Shown: one piece after another, positions 53,211 through 62,027 of the stretch | Layout: every line of letters starts with the position of its first letter | Numbering within the stretch: position 1 is the stretch's first letter | Assembly: GCF_011308835.1 (NCBI RefSeq) | Contig: NZ_JAAOHY010000008.1 | Location: 62,001-126,000, forward strand | Direction of reading: 5' to 3' | Length of the DNA stretch: 64,000 nt | DNA from: Paracoccus xiamenensis | Lineage (GTDB): Bacteria > Pseudomonadota > Alphaproteobacteria > Rhodobacterales > Rhodobacteraceae | The notes under the pieces: generated by a model | The model's database searches: none | What the model was told of the DNA's origin: nothing | What the model saw: only the letters and a program-made list of their open reading frames with translations | Translations under genes and position numbers: made by a program

Positions 53211-53915
53211 CTATTCGGGCAGGATCGTATCGAACCTGACGCTTTGGGCCAGCGAAACCGCATGGGTGCGTGAATGGGCATGCATCTTGCGCAGGATCGC
53301 GGTCACATGTGCCTTCACCGTCGTTTCGGCAATATCCAGTTCGAAGGCGATCTGCTTGTTCATCTTGCCCATGCAGATCATGTGAAGGATCGTGCCCTGC
53401 TGCGGTGTCAGGGTCTTCATCCGCGCGATGACGCTGTCGACGTCGCCAGAGGCTGGGGGTGCGTGATTGGGGTCCGTCTCCAGCACGCCCTTCGAAAGGA
53501 CTGTGCCGATGGCGGCAACGATCTGTTCCCGTGAGCTGTGCTTGGGGACAAAGCCGATTGCGCCGGCGGCCTTGACCGCATCGACCACCGGTTGATCCGA
53601 CAGGGAGGAGACGACGATTACAGGCGTCTCTCCGACCATGGACTTGACGCGGATCAGCCCGTCGACCCCCTTCACGTCGGGCAGGTTCAGATCGAGCACC
53701 AGAAGATCAAACCGCGCGCCTTTCGCGATCAGGTCAAGCGCGGCAGACAGGCGGTGGGCAACGCTGATCGAATGGTCCGGGAACGCATCCGCAATTGTCA
53801 TCTGCATGGCATCGAGAAACAGCGGGTGATCGTCGACAAGCAAGATCAGAGGGCCGTTATTGGCCGCGCCAACCTCGCCGTTGGATTCGAGTATTTGACC
53901 AGAACGCTGTGACAT
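53211..53915 (-). CDS. LuxR/NarL-family response regulator (ErdR-like)
   Basis: 234-residue two-domain response regulator. The receiver has the acidic pair in ILLVDDHPLF, the phospho-acceptor Asp75 in LLVLDLNLPD, Ser-Ser in VVSSLSDQP and FVPKHSS. The GerE/LuxR helix-turn-helix is at about 165-212 (LTPQQGTILHMICMGKMNKQ and TVKAHVTAILRKM). It is a separate unit 78 bases upstream of FIST and divergent from the aldehyde dehydrogenase gene. It is the likely DNA-binding output of the kinase/FIST pair and binder of the motif at 53997. Confidence 0.92.
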   Translation of the reverse strand: MSQRSGQILESNGEVGAANNGPLILLVDDHPLFLDAMQMTIADAFPDHSISVAHRLSAALDLIAKGARFDLLVLDLNLPDVKGVDGLIRVKSMVGETPVIVVSSLSDQPVVDAVKAAGAIGFVPKHSSREQIVAAIGTVLSKGVLETDPNHAPPASGDVDSVIARMKTLTPQQGTILHMICMGKMNKQIAFELDIAETTVKAHVTAILRKMHAHSRTHAVSLAQSVRFDTILPE

Positions 53916-53936
53916 GTGCCCTCTTTTTGGTCACCC

Positions 53937-53965
53937 TAACTGATTGCCCGCAATTCCATCAGTTA
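53937..53965. promoter_or_regulatory. Inverted repeat TAACTGAT / ATCAGTTA with third half-site
   Basis: TAACTGAT (53937-53944) and ATCAGTTA (53958-53965), 13-base spacer, between the divergent LuxR-regulator and aldehyde dehydrogenase genes. ATCAGTT is repeated at 53973-53979, 15 bases on. Candidate operator. Confidence 0.45.
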
Positions 53966-53996
53966 TTTGTGGATCAGTTTTCAGGACTCCGACACT

Positions 53997-54014
53997 CGAC
54001 CAAGGTCGCATATG
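53997..54014 (+). promoter_or_regulatory. Regulon motif copy 1, CGACCAAGGTCGCATATG
   Basis: Palindrome CGACC-AA-GGTCG followed by N-ATATG, 91 bases upstream of the aldehyde dehydrogenase start. The same arrangement recurs at 60808-60825 in the cytochrome/ABC divergent region, with only the central AA/TT and one linker base changed. Confidence 0.65.
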
Positions 54015-54104
54015 TCCGGCCACGATTTTGCGCCAACCTTTCCCTGGATGATTGCGACAGGGCGGCAAGCAAGCCGCGGCCTGCGATAAAGGGAGGAAAC
54101 CAGC

Positions 54105-55649
54105 ATGAATGTTCAGCCACGGAACAATCTGAGCGACGCGTTGAGCGTCAGCCATCTCGGCATCGAATTTCCGTACAAGGCCCGCTACGGCAACTACATC
54201 AACGGCGAATTCGTCGAGCCGAAATCCGGTCAGTATTTCGAGAACACGACCCCGATCAACAATGAGGTGATCTGCGAGGTCGCCCGTTCCAACGCCGATG
54301 ACATCGAAGCGGCGCTGGATGCTGCCCATGCCGCCAAGGCCGCGTGGGGCCGCACCTCGCCGGCCGAGCGTGGCGTCATCCTGAACCAGATCGCCGATGT
54401 GATGGCGGCAAATCACAACCTGCTCGCCGCAGCCGAGACGCTGGACAATGGCAAGCCGATCCGGGAATCGATCAATGCCGATGTTGCACTGGCGATTGAC
54501 CATTTCCGCTATTTCGGCGGCGTGATCCGCGCGGAAGAGGGCGGTATCTCGGAAATCGACGCAAACACCTATGCCTATCATTTCCACGAACCGCTGGGCG
54601 TTGTCGGCCAGATCATTCCGTGGAACTTCCCGCTGCTGATGGCGACCTGGAAACTGGCGCCTGCGCTGGCGGCGGGGAACTGCGTGGTGCTGAAACCGGC
54701 CGAACAGACCCCGGCCAGTATTCTGGTGCTGATGGAACTGATCGGCCACCTGCTGCCGCCGGGCGTGCTGAACGTGGTGAACGGCTTCGGTCTGGAGGCG
54801 GGCAAGCCGCTGGCGTCGTCACCCCGCATCGCCAAGATCGCCTTTACCGGCGAGACCACGACCGGCCGGCTGATCATGCAATATGCAGCCGAGAACCTGA
54901 TCCCGGTGACGCTGGAACTGGGCGGCAAATCCCCGAACATCTTCTTCGAGGATGTGATGTCTGCCGATGACGCCTTCTTCGACAAGGCGCTGGAAGGCTT
55001 CACCATGTTCGCGCTGAACCAGGGCGAGGTCTGCACATGTCCGTCGCGGGCGCTGGTGCAGGAAAGCATCGCCGATCAGTTCCTGGAACGCGCGATCGAG
55101 CGCGTGAACGCGATCGTGCAGGGCAATCCGCTGGATCCGGCCACGATGATCGGCGCGCAGGCCTCGACCGAGCAGATGGAGAAGATCGGCTCTTACCTGA
55201 AGCTTGGCCGTGACGAAGGTGCGCAAGTTCTGGCCGGCGGAAGCCTGGGCAAGGTGGAAGGGATCGACAATGGCAACTACATCCAGCCGACGGTCTTCCG
55301 GGGCAACAACAAGATGCGCATCTTCCAAGAGGAGATATTCGGCCCGGTCCTGTCGGTAACGACCTTCAAGGATGAAGAAGAGGCGCTGCAGATCGCCAAT
55401 GACACGCTTTACGGTCTGGGCGCCGGGGTGTGGACCCGCGACGGCAACCGCGCATTCCGCACCGGCCGCGCCATTCAGGCGGGTCGCGTCTGGACCAACT
55501 GCTACCATGCCTATCCGGCCCATGCGGCCTTTGGCGGCTACAAGCAGTCGGGCATCGGGCGTGAAAACCACAAGATGATGCTGTCGCATTACCGCCAGAC
55601 CAAGAACCTGCTGGTCAGCTACGATCCCAACAAGCTGGGCTTCTTCTGA
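54105..55649 (+). CDS. Aldehyde dehydrogenase (AcoD/ExaC-like)
   Basis: 514-residue NAD-dependent aldehyde dehydrogenase. [21 protein letters not shown] is the cofactor-binding stretch, then [12 protein letters not shown], the general base Glu271 in [13 protein letters not shown] and the catalytic Cys310 in [12 protein letters not shown]. The cofactor strand [13 protein letters not shown] is at the C-terminal side. RBS GGGAGGA. It oxidises acetaldehyde or another aldehyde formed by an alcohol dehydrogenase. DUF779 next to it and the upstream regulator set match the AcoD/ExaC group used in ethanol/2-phenylethanol oxidation. Confidence 0.94.
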   Translation: MNVQPRNNLSDALSVSHLGIEFPYKARYGNYINGEFVEPKSGQYFENTTPINNEVICEVARSNADDIEAALDAAHAAKAAWGRTSPAERGVILNQIADVMAANHNLLAAAETLDNGKPIRESINADVALAIDHFRYFGGVIRAEEGGISEIDANTYAYHFHEPLGVVGQIIPWNFPLLMATWKLAPALAAGNCVVLKPAEQTPASILVLMELIGHLLPPGVLNVVNGFGLEAGKPLASSPRIAKIAFTGETTTGRLIMQYAAENLIPVTLELGGKSPNIFFEDVMSADDAFFDKALEGFTMFALNQGEVCTCPSRALVQESIADQFLERAIERVNAIVQGNPLDPATMIGAQASTEQMEKIGSYLKLGRDEGAQVLAGGSLGKVEGIDNGNYIQPTVFRGNNKMRIFQEEIFGPVLSVTTFKDEEEALQIANDTLYGLGAGVWTRDGNRAFRTGRAIQAGRVWTNCYHAYPAHAAFGGYKQSGIGRENHKMMLSHYRQTKNLLVSYDPNKLGFF

Positions 55650-55672
55650 TCGCAACCGGCCGCCAGCGGCCA

Positions 55673-55703
55673 GCCGCCCGAGGTACTCCCTGCCTCGGGC
55701 GGC
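55673..55703 (+). terminator. Hairpin after the aldehyde dehydrogenase gene
   Basis: GCCGCCCGAGG-(9 bases)-CCTCGGGCGGC, an 11-base perfect stem in the 78-base gap before DUF779. No T-run follows; it is probably a partial terminator or RNA-stability element within the operon. Confidence 0.55.
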
Positions 55704-55727
55704 GAAATTCATCGAGGAGGAGGTCCG

Positions 55728-56078
55728 ATGGCGCGCGAGCAGGATGAAATGAAGCTTGATGCCACCCAGGCCGCGCTGGATTTGCTGCGTGACATCCAGT
55801 CGGTGCACGGGCCGCGTTTGCTGTTCCACCAGTCCGGCGGCTGCTGCGACGGCTCTGCCCCGATGCTGTTCGCCGAAGGGGATTATCGCATCGGCGACAG
55901 CGACGTGAAGATTGGCGAGATCGGTGGCGTTCCCTTCTACATGAACGCCGACCAGTATGAGCGTTGGAAGCACACCAATCTTCTCATCGACGCGGGCGCC
56001 GGACGCGGCGGGACTTTCTCGCTGGACAATGGGACCGGACGGCGGTTTCTGACATGTTCAGACGTTTGTACGCGATGA
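55728..56078 (+). CDS. DUF779 protein
   Basis: 116-residue protein of the DUF779 family: LFHQSGGCCDGSAPMLF at residues 29-45 is its hallmark, with the vicinal Cys pair, then GEIGGVPFYMNADQYERWKHTNLLIDAGAGRGGTFSLD. The family occurs next to AcoD-type aldehyde dehydrogenases in many genomes, but no biochemical role is established. The Cys pair suggests metal or redox function. RBS GAGGAGG. The C-terminus RRFLTCSDVCTR is slightly shorter than usual. Confidence 0.88.
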   Translation: MAREQDEMKLDATQAALDLLRDIQSVHGPRLLFHQSGGCCDGSAPMLFAEGDYRIGDSDVKIGEIGGVPFYMNADQYERWKHTNLLIDAGAGRGGTFSLDNGTGRRFLTCSDVCTR

Positions 56079-56079
56079 A

Positions 56080-58125
56080 ATGGGACGCCTGACCGCAGCA
56101 TTTGCTCTGGCTTTCTATCTGCTGACCGGCATGTCGGCGCAGGCCGAAATCCTGCCCGCCGAAGACATCGCCGCGCGCATCGACCCCCCGTATTTTCTTG
56201 GCGACGAGATCGCCCCAGGCATCTGGCAGTTGACCGGGCTGGACAAGGTGCGGGCCGGCACCGTCATCCAGTCCGAGGCATTGGCCCCTTTGCCGGGCTT
56301 TTCGGGTGCCGCGATCAATACCCTGATCGTGATGGGGAATGACGGCACTTTCCTGCAGGTCGAACTGCTTGACCATAACGAGCCGATCTTTGTTTCAGGC
56401 CTGGGTCAGGCGCCATTTGACGACTTCATTGCGCAATATGTCGGGCGCTCGGTCACGGATCGTTTCAGCATCGGCACCCCGGCCCCCGGCGTGCAGGAAC
56501 TGGACGGCGTGGCCAAGGCCACGGCCTCGGTCAGGATTGCCCACGAAAGCATCCTTGCCGCCGCGCTGGAGGTGGCGCGGGATTCGATTTCGGGGCTGGA
56601 CAGGCCACCCGCCGCAAGCCCCGACCCCGATTATCGCGAACAGCTGAGCTGGCAGGATCTTCTGGATCAGGGGCTGGTCGGCAGGCTTCGCGTGACAAAT
56701 GCGGAAATCGACGCAGCTTTCGCGGGTACCGTCTGGGCTAATGACGACCCCGAAGCGTCCGCCGATCCCGAGGGCATCTATCTGGACCTCTACCTTGTGG
56801 ATCTCGGCCCGCCCAGCATCGCCGCGGCAGTGCTGAGCGATGAGGGGCAGGCGCGTCTTGATGCGTTCCGCGAGATCTCCCCGGATGCCGAGCCGTTGCT
56901 GCTGATCGATGCCGGGCGGCACGGATTGGTGGGCGAGGACTTCGTGCGCAATACCGCACCCGCTTTGATCGGGCTGATGCAGGACGGATTCCCGTTGGAG
57001 CTTCGCGACAGCGACCTTCTGTTCACGCTGAAACCGGACCTGCCGCAGGGCGCGGCGATGATCCTGCGAACCGACCGCCGGCTGGGCTTTGACCCGGCGC
57101 GCGAATATCAACTGACGGTGCTGGCCGAACGCGAACATGGCGTCTTCCAGCCAGAGACCGGCACCCAGGAACTGCGCCTTTCCCACGCAACGGATGCGCG
57201 CTTTTTCCTGCGCCCTGTGGAGGCGGTCAAGATGTCGCCGCTTCAGGCCACCCTGCTTGCCCGCTGGCCGGATCTTGTGGCCCTGGCCGCGTTCTGTGGG
57301 CTGACGCTGACCCTTTTGCTGCGCCAATCAGCCACAGCGGGCAGCCGGCATTTCGGGGCGATCCGGCTGGCGGTTCTTGCCGTGACCCTGGTTTTCGTCG
57401 GCTGGTGGGGGCAGGGGCAGCTTTCGGTCGTCACCGTCACCGGGACGCTGCGTGCGGGGCTGCAAGGGCAATCGCTGGGCTTTCTGCTGTATGATCCGTT
57501 CTCGCTGATGCTCTGGGGTGTGGCGCTCGCCTCGGTCCTCGTTTGGGGGAGGGGGTGGTTCTGCGGCTGGATGTGCCCGTTCGGTGCCCTGCAGGAACTG
57601 ACTCATGCGGCGGGTCGGCGGCTGGGCCTGCGTCCGCTGGTGGTGCCGGATCGTCTGGATCGGCAGCTGCGCCGGATCAAGTATCTGGTGCTTGCCCTAT
57701 TGGTCGTATCCGCCTTTGCCGCGCCCGGCCTGTCCGACAGCCTGAACGAGGTCGAGCCGTTCAAGACCGCCGTCACCACCTATTTCCTGCGCGACTGGTT
57801 CTATGTCGCCTATGCGCTGTTCTGGATCGTCGCCGGCCTGTTCCTGTTCAAAAGCTTCTGCCGCTATGTCTGCCCGCTGGGTGCCTTCTTCGCGCTGACG
57901 GATGGGCTGCGCTTCGCGGACAATATTCCACGGCGCGCCGAATGCGGCAGCCCGTGCCAGCTTTGCCGGGTGCGCTGCAAATATGGTGCCATCCGCAAGA
58001 GCGGCGAAATCAGCTATGATGAGTGCTTCCAGTGCCTCGAATGCGTACAGATCCATGACGACGCGACGACCTGCGTGCCGCTTGTGCTGGCGGCGCGGAA
58101 GGGCGCGCGCAAGGTGGCGGCATGA
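56080..58125 (+). CDS. NosR/NirI-like FMN- and 4Fe-4S-binding membrane protein
   Basis: 681-residue protein with the NosR architecture. Order: signal peptide (ends about SAQA), a periplasmic FMN-binding domain with LDGVAKATAS around Thr148 (candidate covalent flavinylation site), a long periplasmic middle region, several TM helices from about residue 390, two cytosolic CxxxCP motifs (FCGWMCPFG and FCRYVCPLG) and a ferredoxin-like C-terminus with CQLCRVRC and CFQCLECV. It should pass electrons across the membrane, here not beside any nos or nir gene but in an alcohol-oxidation locus. The start is one base after the DUF779 stop. Confidence 0.88.
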   Translation: MGRLTAAFALAFYLLTGMSAQAEILPAEDIAARIDPPYFLGDEIAPGIWQLTGLDKVRAGTVIQSEALAPLPGFSGAAINTLIVMGNDGTFLQVELLDHNEPIFVSGLGQAPFDDFIAQYVGRSVTDRFSIGTPAPGVQELDGVAKATASVRIAHESILAAALEVARDSISGLDRPPAASPDPDYREQLSWQDLLDQGLVGRLRVTNAEIDAAFAGTVWANDDPEASADPEGIYLDLYLVDLGPPSIAAAVLSDEGQARLDAFREISPDAEPLLLIDAGRHGLVGEDFVRNTAPALIGLMQDGFPLELRDSDLLFTLKPDLPQGAAMILRTDRRLGFDPAREYQLTVLAEREHGVFQPETGTQELRLSHATDARFFLRPVEAVKMSPLQATLLARWPDLVALAAFCGLTLTLLLRQSATAGSRHFGAIRLAVLAVTLVFVGWWGQGQLSVVTVTGTLRAGLQGQSLGFLLYDPFSLMLWGVALASVLVWGRGWFCGWMCPFGALQELTHAAGRRLGLRPLVVPDRLDRQLRRIKYLVLALLVVSAFAAPGLSDSLNEVEPFKTAVTTYFLRDWFYVAYALFWIVAGLFLFKSFCRYVCPLGAFFALTDGLRFADNIPRRAECGSPCQLCRVRCKYGAIRKSGEISYDECFQCLECVQIHDDATTCVPLVLAARKGARKVAA

Positions 58126-59033
58126 AGCGGCGGCGCTTTCTGGCCATAGCGGCGGCGGCGTCATTGGCAGGCCCTGCGGCCGCTGCGCCGGTCCGCTGGG
58201 ACGGGCTGGCCTTTGGCGGTGACGTTTCGGTCACGATCCGGGGTGGACGCGCGGCGGATGCGGCATTGCGCGCTGTCGTGGGCGATATCCGGCGGATCGA
58301 ACGCAAGTTTTCGCTGTTCGATCCCGACAGTGACCTCAGCCGGCTGAACCGCACTGGGGCGATATCGATGGATGCCGATTGGCGCGTGATCGTGCAGCAT
58401 GTCGACAATCTGCATCGCGCCACTGACGGGATTTTCGATCCCACGGTGCAGCCGCTCTGGCGGCTCATGGCATCGACTTCGGGAACGCCCGGCGAAGCGG
58501 CATGGCGAGAGGCCAAGGCATTGCTGGGATGGAACAGGGTTCGCCATGTTGGCGGGCGTCTGCAACTGGATCGCGGTCAGGCGCTGACGCTGAACGGCAT
58601 TGCGCAGGGCTTTGCCAGCGACCTGATCGCCGAGCGGCTGCACCTTGCCGGCTTCGACGAGGTGCTGGTTGATCTGGGCGAGTTCCGGGCCGGTCGTGCA
58701 GGCCAGTGGCGGGTCGGGATCGACGGGCTGCCGGACCGGATGGCACTGCGCAACAGCGCGCTTGCGATCAGCGCCCCGGGGGCGATGCGGTTTGGCGCGG
58801 ACGTGGCCGCAGGACATATCTTCGATGCGACCGGGCCCGCCCCGCGTCCGGCACGCTGGCGCCTTGCCGCTGTGCATGCAGGCAGCGCCGCCGTGGCAGA
58901 TGGGCTGTCGACAGGTTTCGCACTGATGGAAGCGGACGCAATCCGCCGGGCCATGATCGGGACATGCCGGCAGGTCCTGCTGGTTTCGGCGGATGGGGAC
59001 GAGCTGCGGCTGGACGCCGCGACGCCTGCCTGA
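58122..59033 (+). CDS. apbE: FAD:protein FMN transferase (ApbE family)
   Basis: 303-residue ApbE protein with a signal peptide (RRFLAIAAAASLAGPAAAAP), so it acts in the periplasm. It shows FDPDSDLSRLNR, GIFDPTVQPLW, LTLNGIAQGFASDLIAERL and VDLGEFRAG, the FAD/Mg-binding core. It attaches FMN covalently to a Thr in flavoproteins; the natural target is the NosR-like protein encoded just upstream, whose stop overlaps its start (ATGA). NosX, the ApbE paired with NosR in nitrous-oxide systems, is the closest functional analogue. Confidence 0.9.
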   Translation: MKRRRFLAIAAAASLAGPAAAAPVRWDGLAFGGDVSVTIRGGRAADAALRAVVGDIRRIERKFSLFDPDSDLSRLNRTGAISMDADWRVIVQHVDNLHRATDGIFDPTVQPLWRLMASTSGTPGEAAWREAKALLGWNRVRHVGGRLQLDRGQALTLNGIAQGFASDLIAERLHLAGFDEVLVDLGEFRAGRAGQWRVGIDGLPDRMALRNSALAISAPGAMRFGADVAAGHIFDATGPAPRPARWRLAAVHAGSAAVADGLSTGFALMEADAIRRAMIGTCRQVLLVSADGDELRLDAATPA

Positions 59034-59951
59034 CTAACGCTCAGGCTCTGTATAGGTCGCGCCGTAATCAGCGAAGATCTTGGCCATCCGGCCGTCTGCG
59101 ATGGCCGCGCCGATGGCGTCGTCGACGCTATAGGCCAGATCGCGATAGGCCTGATGGACGGCGACGCCCAGGGTCCAGGATCCCATGCTGAAACCGGGTA
59201 TGGGTTCGGCCGAAACCGGGTATTCGGAGCCAGCGGCATATTCCAGTTGCACCCTTGGTCCCATCGCGGCCGCAACCCCGTCCTGGCCGATCTCTCCCAC
59301 CGCCGCAACCGGATCGGGGACATGGACGATGTTCGGCCTGACCTGCCCGCCAAATGCGCCCGACAGGAAGAAATCGCTGATACTGTCATTTTCGACCGCG
59401 ACCTTGTCGAAACGGAAATAGGCGGGGGTCGGCGGCGTGTCAGGATAGATTGCCGGATCATAGGCGATTGCGATGCGTTCCTCGAAATACTGGCCGGTGA
59501 TGACGACCATCTCGTTCCGGCAGGCGAAGTCGATATTGTAGGGTACATGCATCAGCACGTTGACGATGGGCGCGCCAAGCTTCGAATGCTGCCAGAGATA
59601 GGTGCGCATATCGTTGTCGACATTCTCGCCCGCCTGAACCAGTTCGAAGCGCGCCTCCAGCCCCATCTCGGCGGCGATGATCTGGCCCAGATCCACGTCG
59701 ATGCCAGCCGGCGCGCCATCTTTCAGGAAAGAGAAGGGCGGAAAATCCTCGTAGACGCCGAAGGTCATATAGCCCTGATCGAAAATCTGATCGAGCTCCT
59801 GCCCGACGATGTCGCGCCCGGTATTCTGCGGCGGTGGCGGCGCGTCGAGGCCGCTGGGGATGTTTTCGCATTTCGCCAATGCCGGAGCGGCGGCAAGGCA
59901 CAGCCATGCCGCCGCACTGATGGCTGCCCCTCGGATGATGCCCGATATCAA
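59034..59951 (-). CDS. Quinoprotein dehydrogenase-associated family 3 solute-binding protein (XoxJ/MoxJ-like)
   Basis: 305-residue periplasmic protein with signal peptide (ends PALA). GYMTFGVYEDFPPFSFLKDGAPAGIDVDLGQIIAAEMG is the family 3 opening, but ligand-binding residues are poorly kept in the second half. The N-terminal RDIVGQELDQIFDQGYM segment is typical of the set found next to PQQ alcohol dehydrogenases (MoxJ/XoxJ), which bind or mature the dehydrogenase rather than transport an amino acid. The start overlaps the cytochrome stop by four bases. It is convergent with ApbE: the two stops touch. Confidence 0.85.
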   Translation of the reverse strand: MISGIIRGAAISAAAWLCLAAAPALAKCENIPSGLDAPPPPQNTGRDIVGQELDQIFDQGYMTFGVYEDFPPFSFLKDGAPAGIDVDLGQIIAAEMGLEARFELVQAGENVDNDMRTYLWQHSKLGAPIVNVLMHVPYNIDFACRNEMVVITGQYFEERIAIAYDPAIYPDTPPTPAYFRFDKVAVENDSISDFFLSGAFGGQVRPNIVHVPDPVAAVGEIGQDGVAAAMGPRVQLEYAAGSEYPVSAEPIPGFSMGSWTLGVAVHQAYRDLAYSVDDAIGAAIADGRMAKIFADYGATYTEPER

Positions 59952-60673
59952 TTTGCCGCCGACAGGCCGATGGTCAGGGTCTCGGCAGCCGCACGATGGG
60001 CGGGTGCGTCGCCCGTCAGCGCATTCGCCGCGCGCAGCGCGATGCTGTCGGTGCGCCCCTCGCCGTATGCCGTCGGGATCTCGGCCGACATGGTCGAAAG
60101 CTCGTCGCGGATCGTCGCCGTCTCGTCGGTGAATTGTGCTGCATCCCCGCCGCCCTGCACCTCGGTTCCGATTTCGGCCAGCCGGTCGCGGATCTCGGTC
60201 AGGCGCGCGTTCAGGCTGTCATAGGCGCCATCCTCGGGCCGGCTTTCGACATAGGTCTTGATCGCCCATGCCGCCTTTTCGTCCAGCACCTCGCCAAAGC
60301 CCGGCATCTTGGTGGTGCCGTCCTGCGTATAGCCGTTGATGAAGCGTTCCAGATACCATTCATCGCCGAATTCGTTCGGCTCAAGATAGCGCAGGTCGGG
60401 GGCCAGGCCACCCGACACGGCGCCCAGCCCATGACAGCGCGCGCAGTTCTGGGTGTATCCGGATTCGCCCACCGCGACGACCTGCTGCCACACATCGTCC
60501 TCGGCTTCGCGATAGGGGTTTTCCATCAGCCATTCCCCGCCTGCGCTTTCCAGATCGGGCAGCGCATCGGTATTGACCGGCTGCGGCGCGACATCGCCAT
60601 GTGCGAAGGCGGCACCGGCAAGGCCGATCAGGATGACGGGAAGAAGTCGCTTGCTGTGGTGCAGTCCGGTCAT
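59948..60673 (-). CDS. c-type cytochrome (cytochrome c550, PedF-like)
   Basis: 241-residue exported cytochrome. The signal peptide is RLLPVILIGLAGAAFA, then HGDVAPQPVNTDALPDL. A single haem site CARCH is at residues 77-81 and the axial Met123 is in TKMPGFGEV. The helical C-terminal tail of about 90 residues is an extension beyond the usual class I core. The ATG at 60673 has RBS GGAGAG; the longer frame to 60838 adds no cytochrome sequence. It should take electrons from the quinoprotein alcohol dehydrogenase to the respiratory chain. Confidence 0.88.
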   Translation of the reverse strand: MTGLHHSKRLLPVILIGLAGAAFAHGDVAPQPVNTDALPDLESAGGEWLMENPYREAEDDVWQQVVAVGESGYTQNCARCHGLGAVSGGLAPDLRYLEPNEFGDEWYLERFINGYTQDGTTKMPGFGEVLDEKAAWAIKTYVESRPEDGAYDSLNARLTEIRDRLAEIGTEVQGGGDAAQFTDETATIRDELSTMSAEIPTAYGEGRTDSIALRAANALTGDAPAHRAAAETLTIGLSAAN

Positions 60674-60879
60674 GGTGGCTCTCCTGCTTGTGCTTGCTGT
60701 CTGCGTCGGCCGGCGCGCTGCCGGTCCGGTTTTCTTCCCCAGAGCTTCGTGGCTGAGACACCCGAGGCGCAATGCGACCTTCGGACAGGTTGGCCGTTTT
60801 CGGTATCCGACCTTGGTCGAATATGGCCGCAGCGACACTTTGCTAACCTGCTGACAGCAGAGGGAAAGGACGTTCCGGC
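60674..60879. other. Divergent promoter region of the cytochrome and PQQ-ABC operons
   Basis: About 206 bases between two divergent operons. It contains regulon motif copy 2 at 60808-60825; no other feature seen. Confidence 0.6.
60808..60825 (+). promoter_or_regulatory. Regulon motif copy 2, CGACCTTGGTCGAATATG
   Basis: Same palindrome CGACC-NN-GGTCG followed by N-ATATG as at 53997-54014. It lies 55 bases before the GTG start of the plus-strand operon and about 135 bases from the cytochrome start. Confidence 0.65.
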
Positions 60880-62025
60880 GTGAAACTGTATCCGATCATC
60901 ATTTTCGCAGCCGCCGCCACGCCTGCCGCCGCGGTCGAGGTCAATGTCATCTATCTGGAACGCCAAACGGTGCGGCCGCCCGTGCTGTCCAACCTGGACG
61001 AACGCCCCGAGGATCTGGGCATTGCCGGCGCGCGGCTTGCGGTCGAGGACAATTCCAGTTCCGGCAAGTTTCTTGGCCATGACTATCGGCTGGACGTCCT
61101 GCAAGTCGCGCCAGAGGACGCATTTGATCCCACGCTGCTGGGTGACGCGGACCTGATCATCGCCGATGCGCCGCCTGCCGACCTGAACGCGCTGGCGGAT
61201 GCCAGGCCCGATGCGCTGATCTTCAACGCCACCAGTTCCGACAATGGCCTTCGGGCGGGTGGTTGCCGGGTGAACCTGCTGCACGCGACGCCTTCGGACG
61301 CCATGCTGGCCGATGCGCTTGGCCAGTTCGTCGCCAGCCGCCGCTGGGAAGACCTCGCCATGATCGTCGGGCCACGCGACGGCGATGCCGCCCTTGCCGA
61401 GACCTATCGGCAGTCGCTGGCAAAGTTCGGCGCGGCCATCGACAGCGAGAAGGTCTGGCCCTTCGATGCCGACCTGCGCCGGTCGGCCGGGGCCGAGGTG
61501 CCGCTGTTCACGCAGGAGTTGGGCGATTACGACCTGCTGCTGATCGCTGACGGCACCGATGATTTCGCCCGCTACGTTCCCTTTAACACCTGGCTTCCGC
61601 GCCCGGTCGCGGGTGGGGCGGGCCTGCAGGCGAAGGGCTGGGCGCCGGTGGTCGAACAGGCGGGTGCTGCGCAGTTGCAAAGCCGTTTCGTGGAACTGGC
61701 AGGCCGCGACATGGCGCCCGAGGATTTCGGCGCCTGGGTCGCCATGCGCAGCATTGGCGAGGCTGTCACGCGCACGGGCAAGGCCGATGCCGCCAGTATC
61801 CGCGCCCATGTCCTGTCGGATGAATTCGAACTCGCCGCATTTCTGGGTCGCCCGCTCAGCTATCGCGGGTGGGACGGCCAGCTTCGCCAGCCGATCCCGC
61901 TGGTGACGGCAGAGGCCCTTGTCGCGCAGGCCCCGCTGGAAGGGTTCCTGCACGAGGTGAACGAAATGGATACGCTTGGCGTCGATCGCCGCGAAAGCGA
62001 ATGCCGGGCTTTTGACGGAGGATGA
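60880..62025 (+). CDS. PQQ-dependent alcohol oxidation-associated periplasmic binding protein
   Basis: 381-residue exported protein (signal peptide YPIIIFAAAATPAAA) with a type I periplasmic-binding fold: an LIIADAPPADLNALADARPDALIFN strand-loop, then FNATSSDNGLRAGGCRVNLLHATPSDAMLADALGQFV, and DGDAALAETYRQSLAKFG. It belongs to the branched-chain-amino-acid-like binding proteins encoded with PQQ alcohol-oxidation ABC systems. Start is a GTG with AAAGGA upstream. The permease expected for a real importer is not seen before the window ends; the gene is the first of the operon and overlaps the beta-propeller gene region. Confidence 0.82.
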   Translation: MKLYPIIIFAAAATPAAAVEVNVIYLERQTVRPPVLSNLDERPEDLGIAGARLAVEDNSSSGKFLGHDYRLDVLQVAPEDAFDPTLLGDADLIIADAPPADLNALADARPDALIFNATSSDNGLRAGGCRVNLLHATPSDAMLADALGQFVASRRWEDLAMIVGPRDGDAALAETYRQSLAKFGAAIDSEKVWPFDADLRRSAGAEVPLFTQELGDYDLLLIADGTDDFARYVPFNTWLPRPVAGGAGLQAKGWAPVVEQAGAAQLQSRFVELAGRDMAPEDFGAWVAMRSIGEAVTRTGKADAASIRAHVLSDEFELAAFLGRPLSYRGWDGQLRQPIPLVTAEALVAQAPLEGFLHEVNEMDTLGVDRRESECRAFDGG

Positions 62026-62027
62026 CC

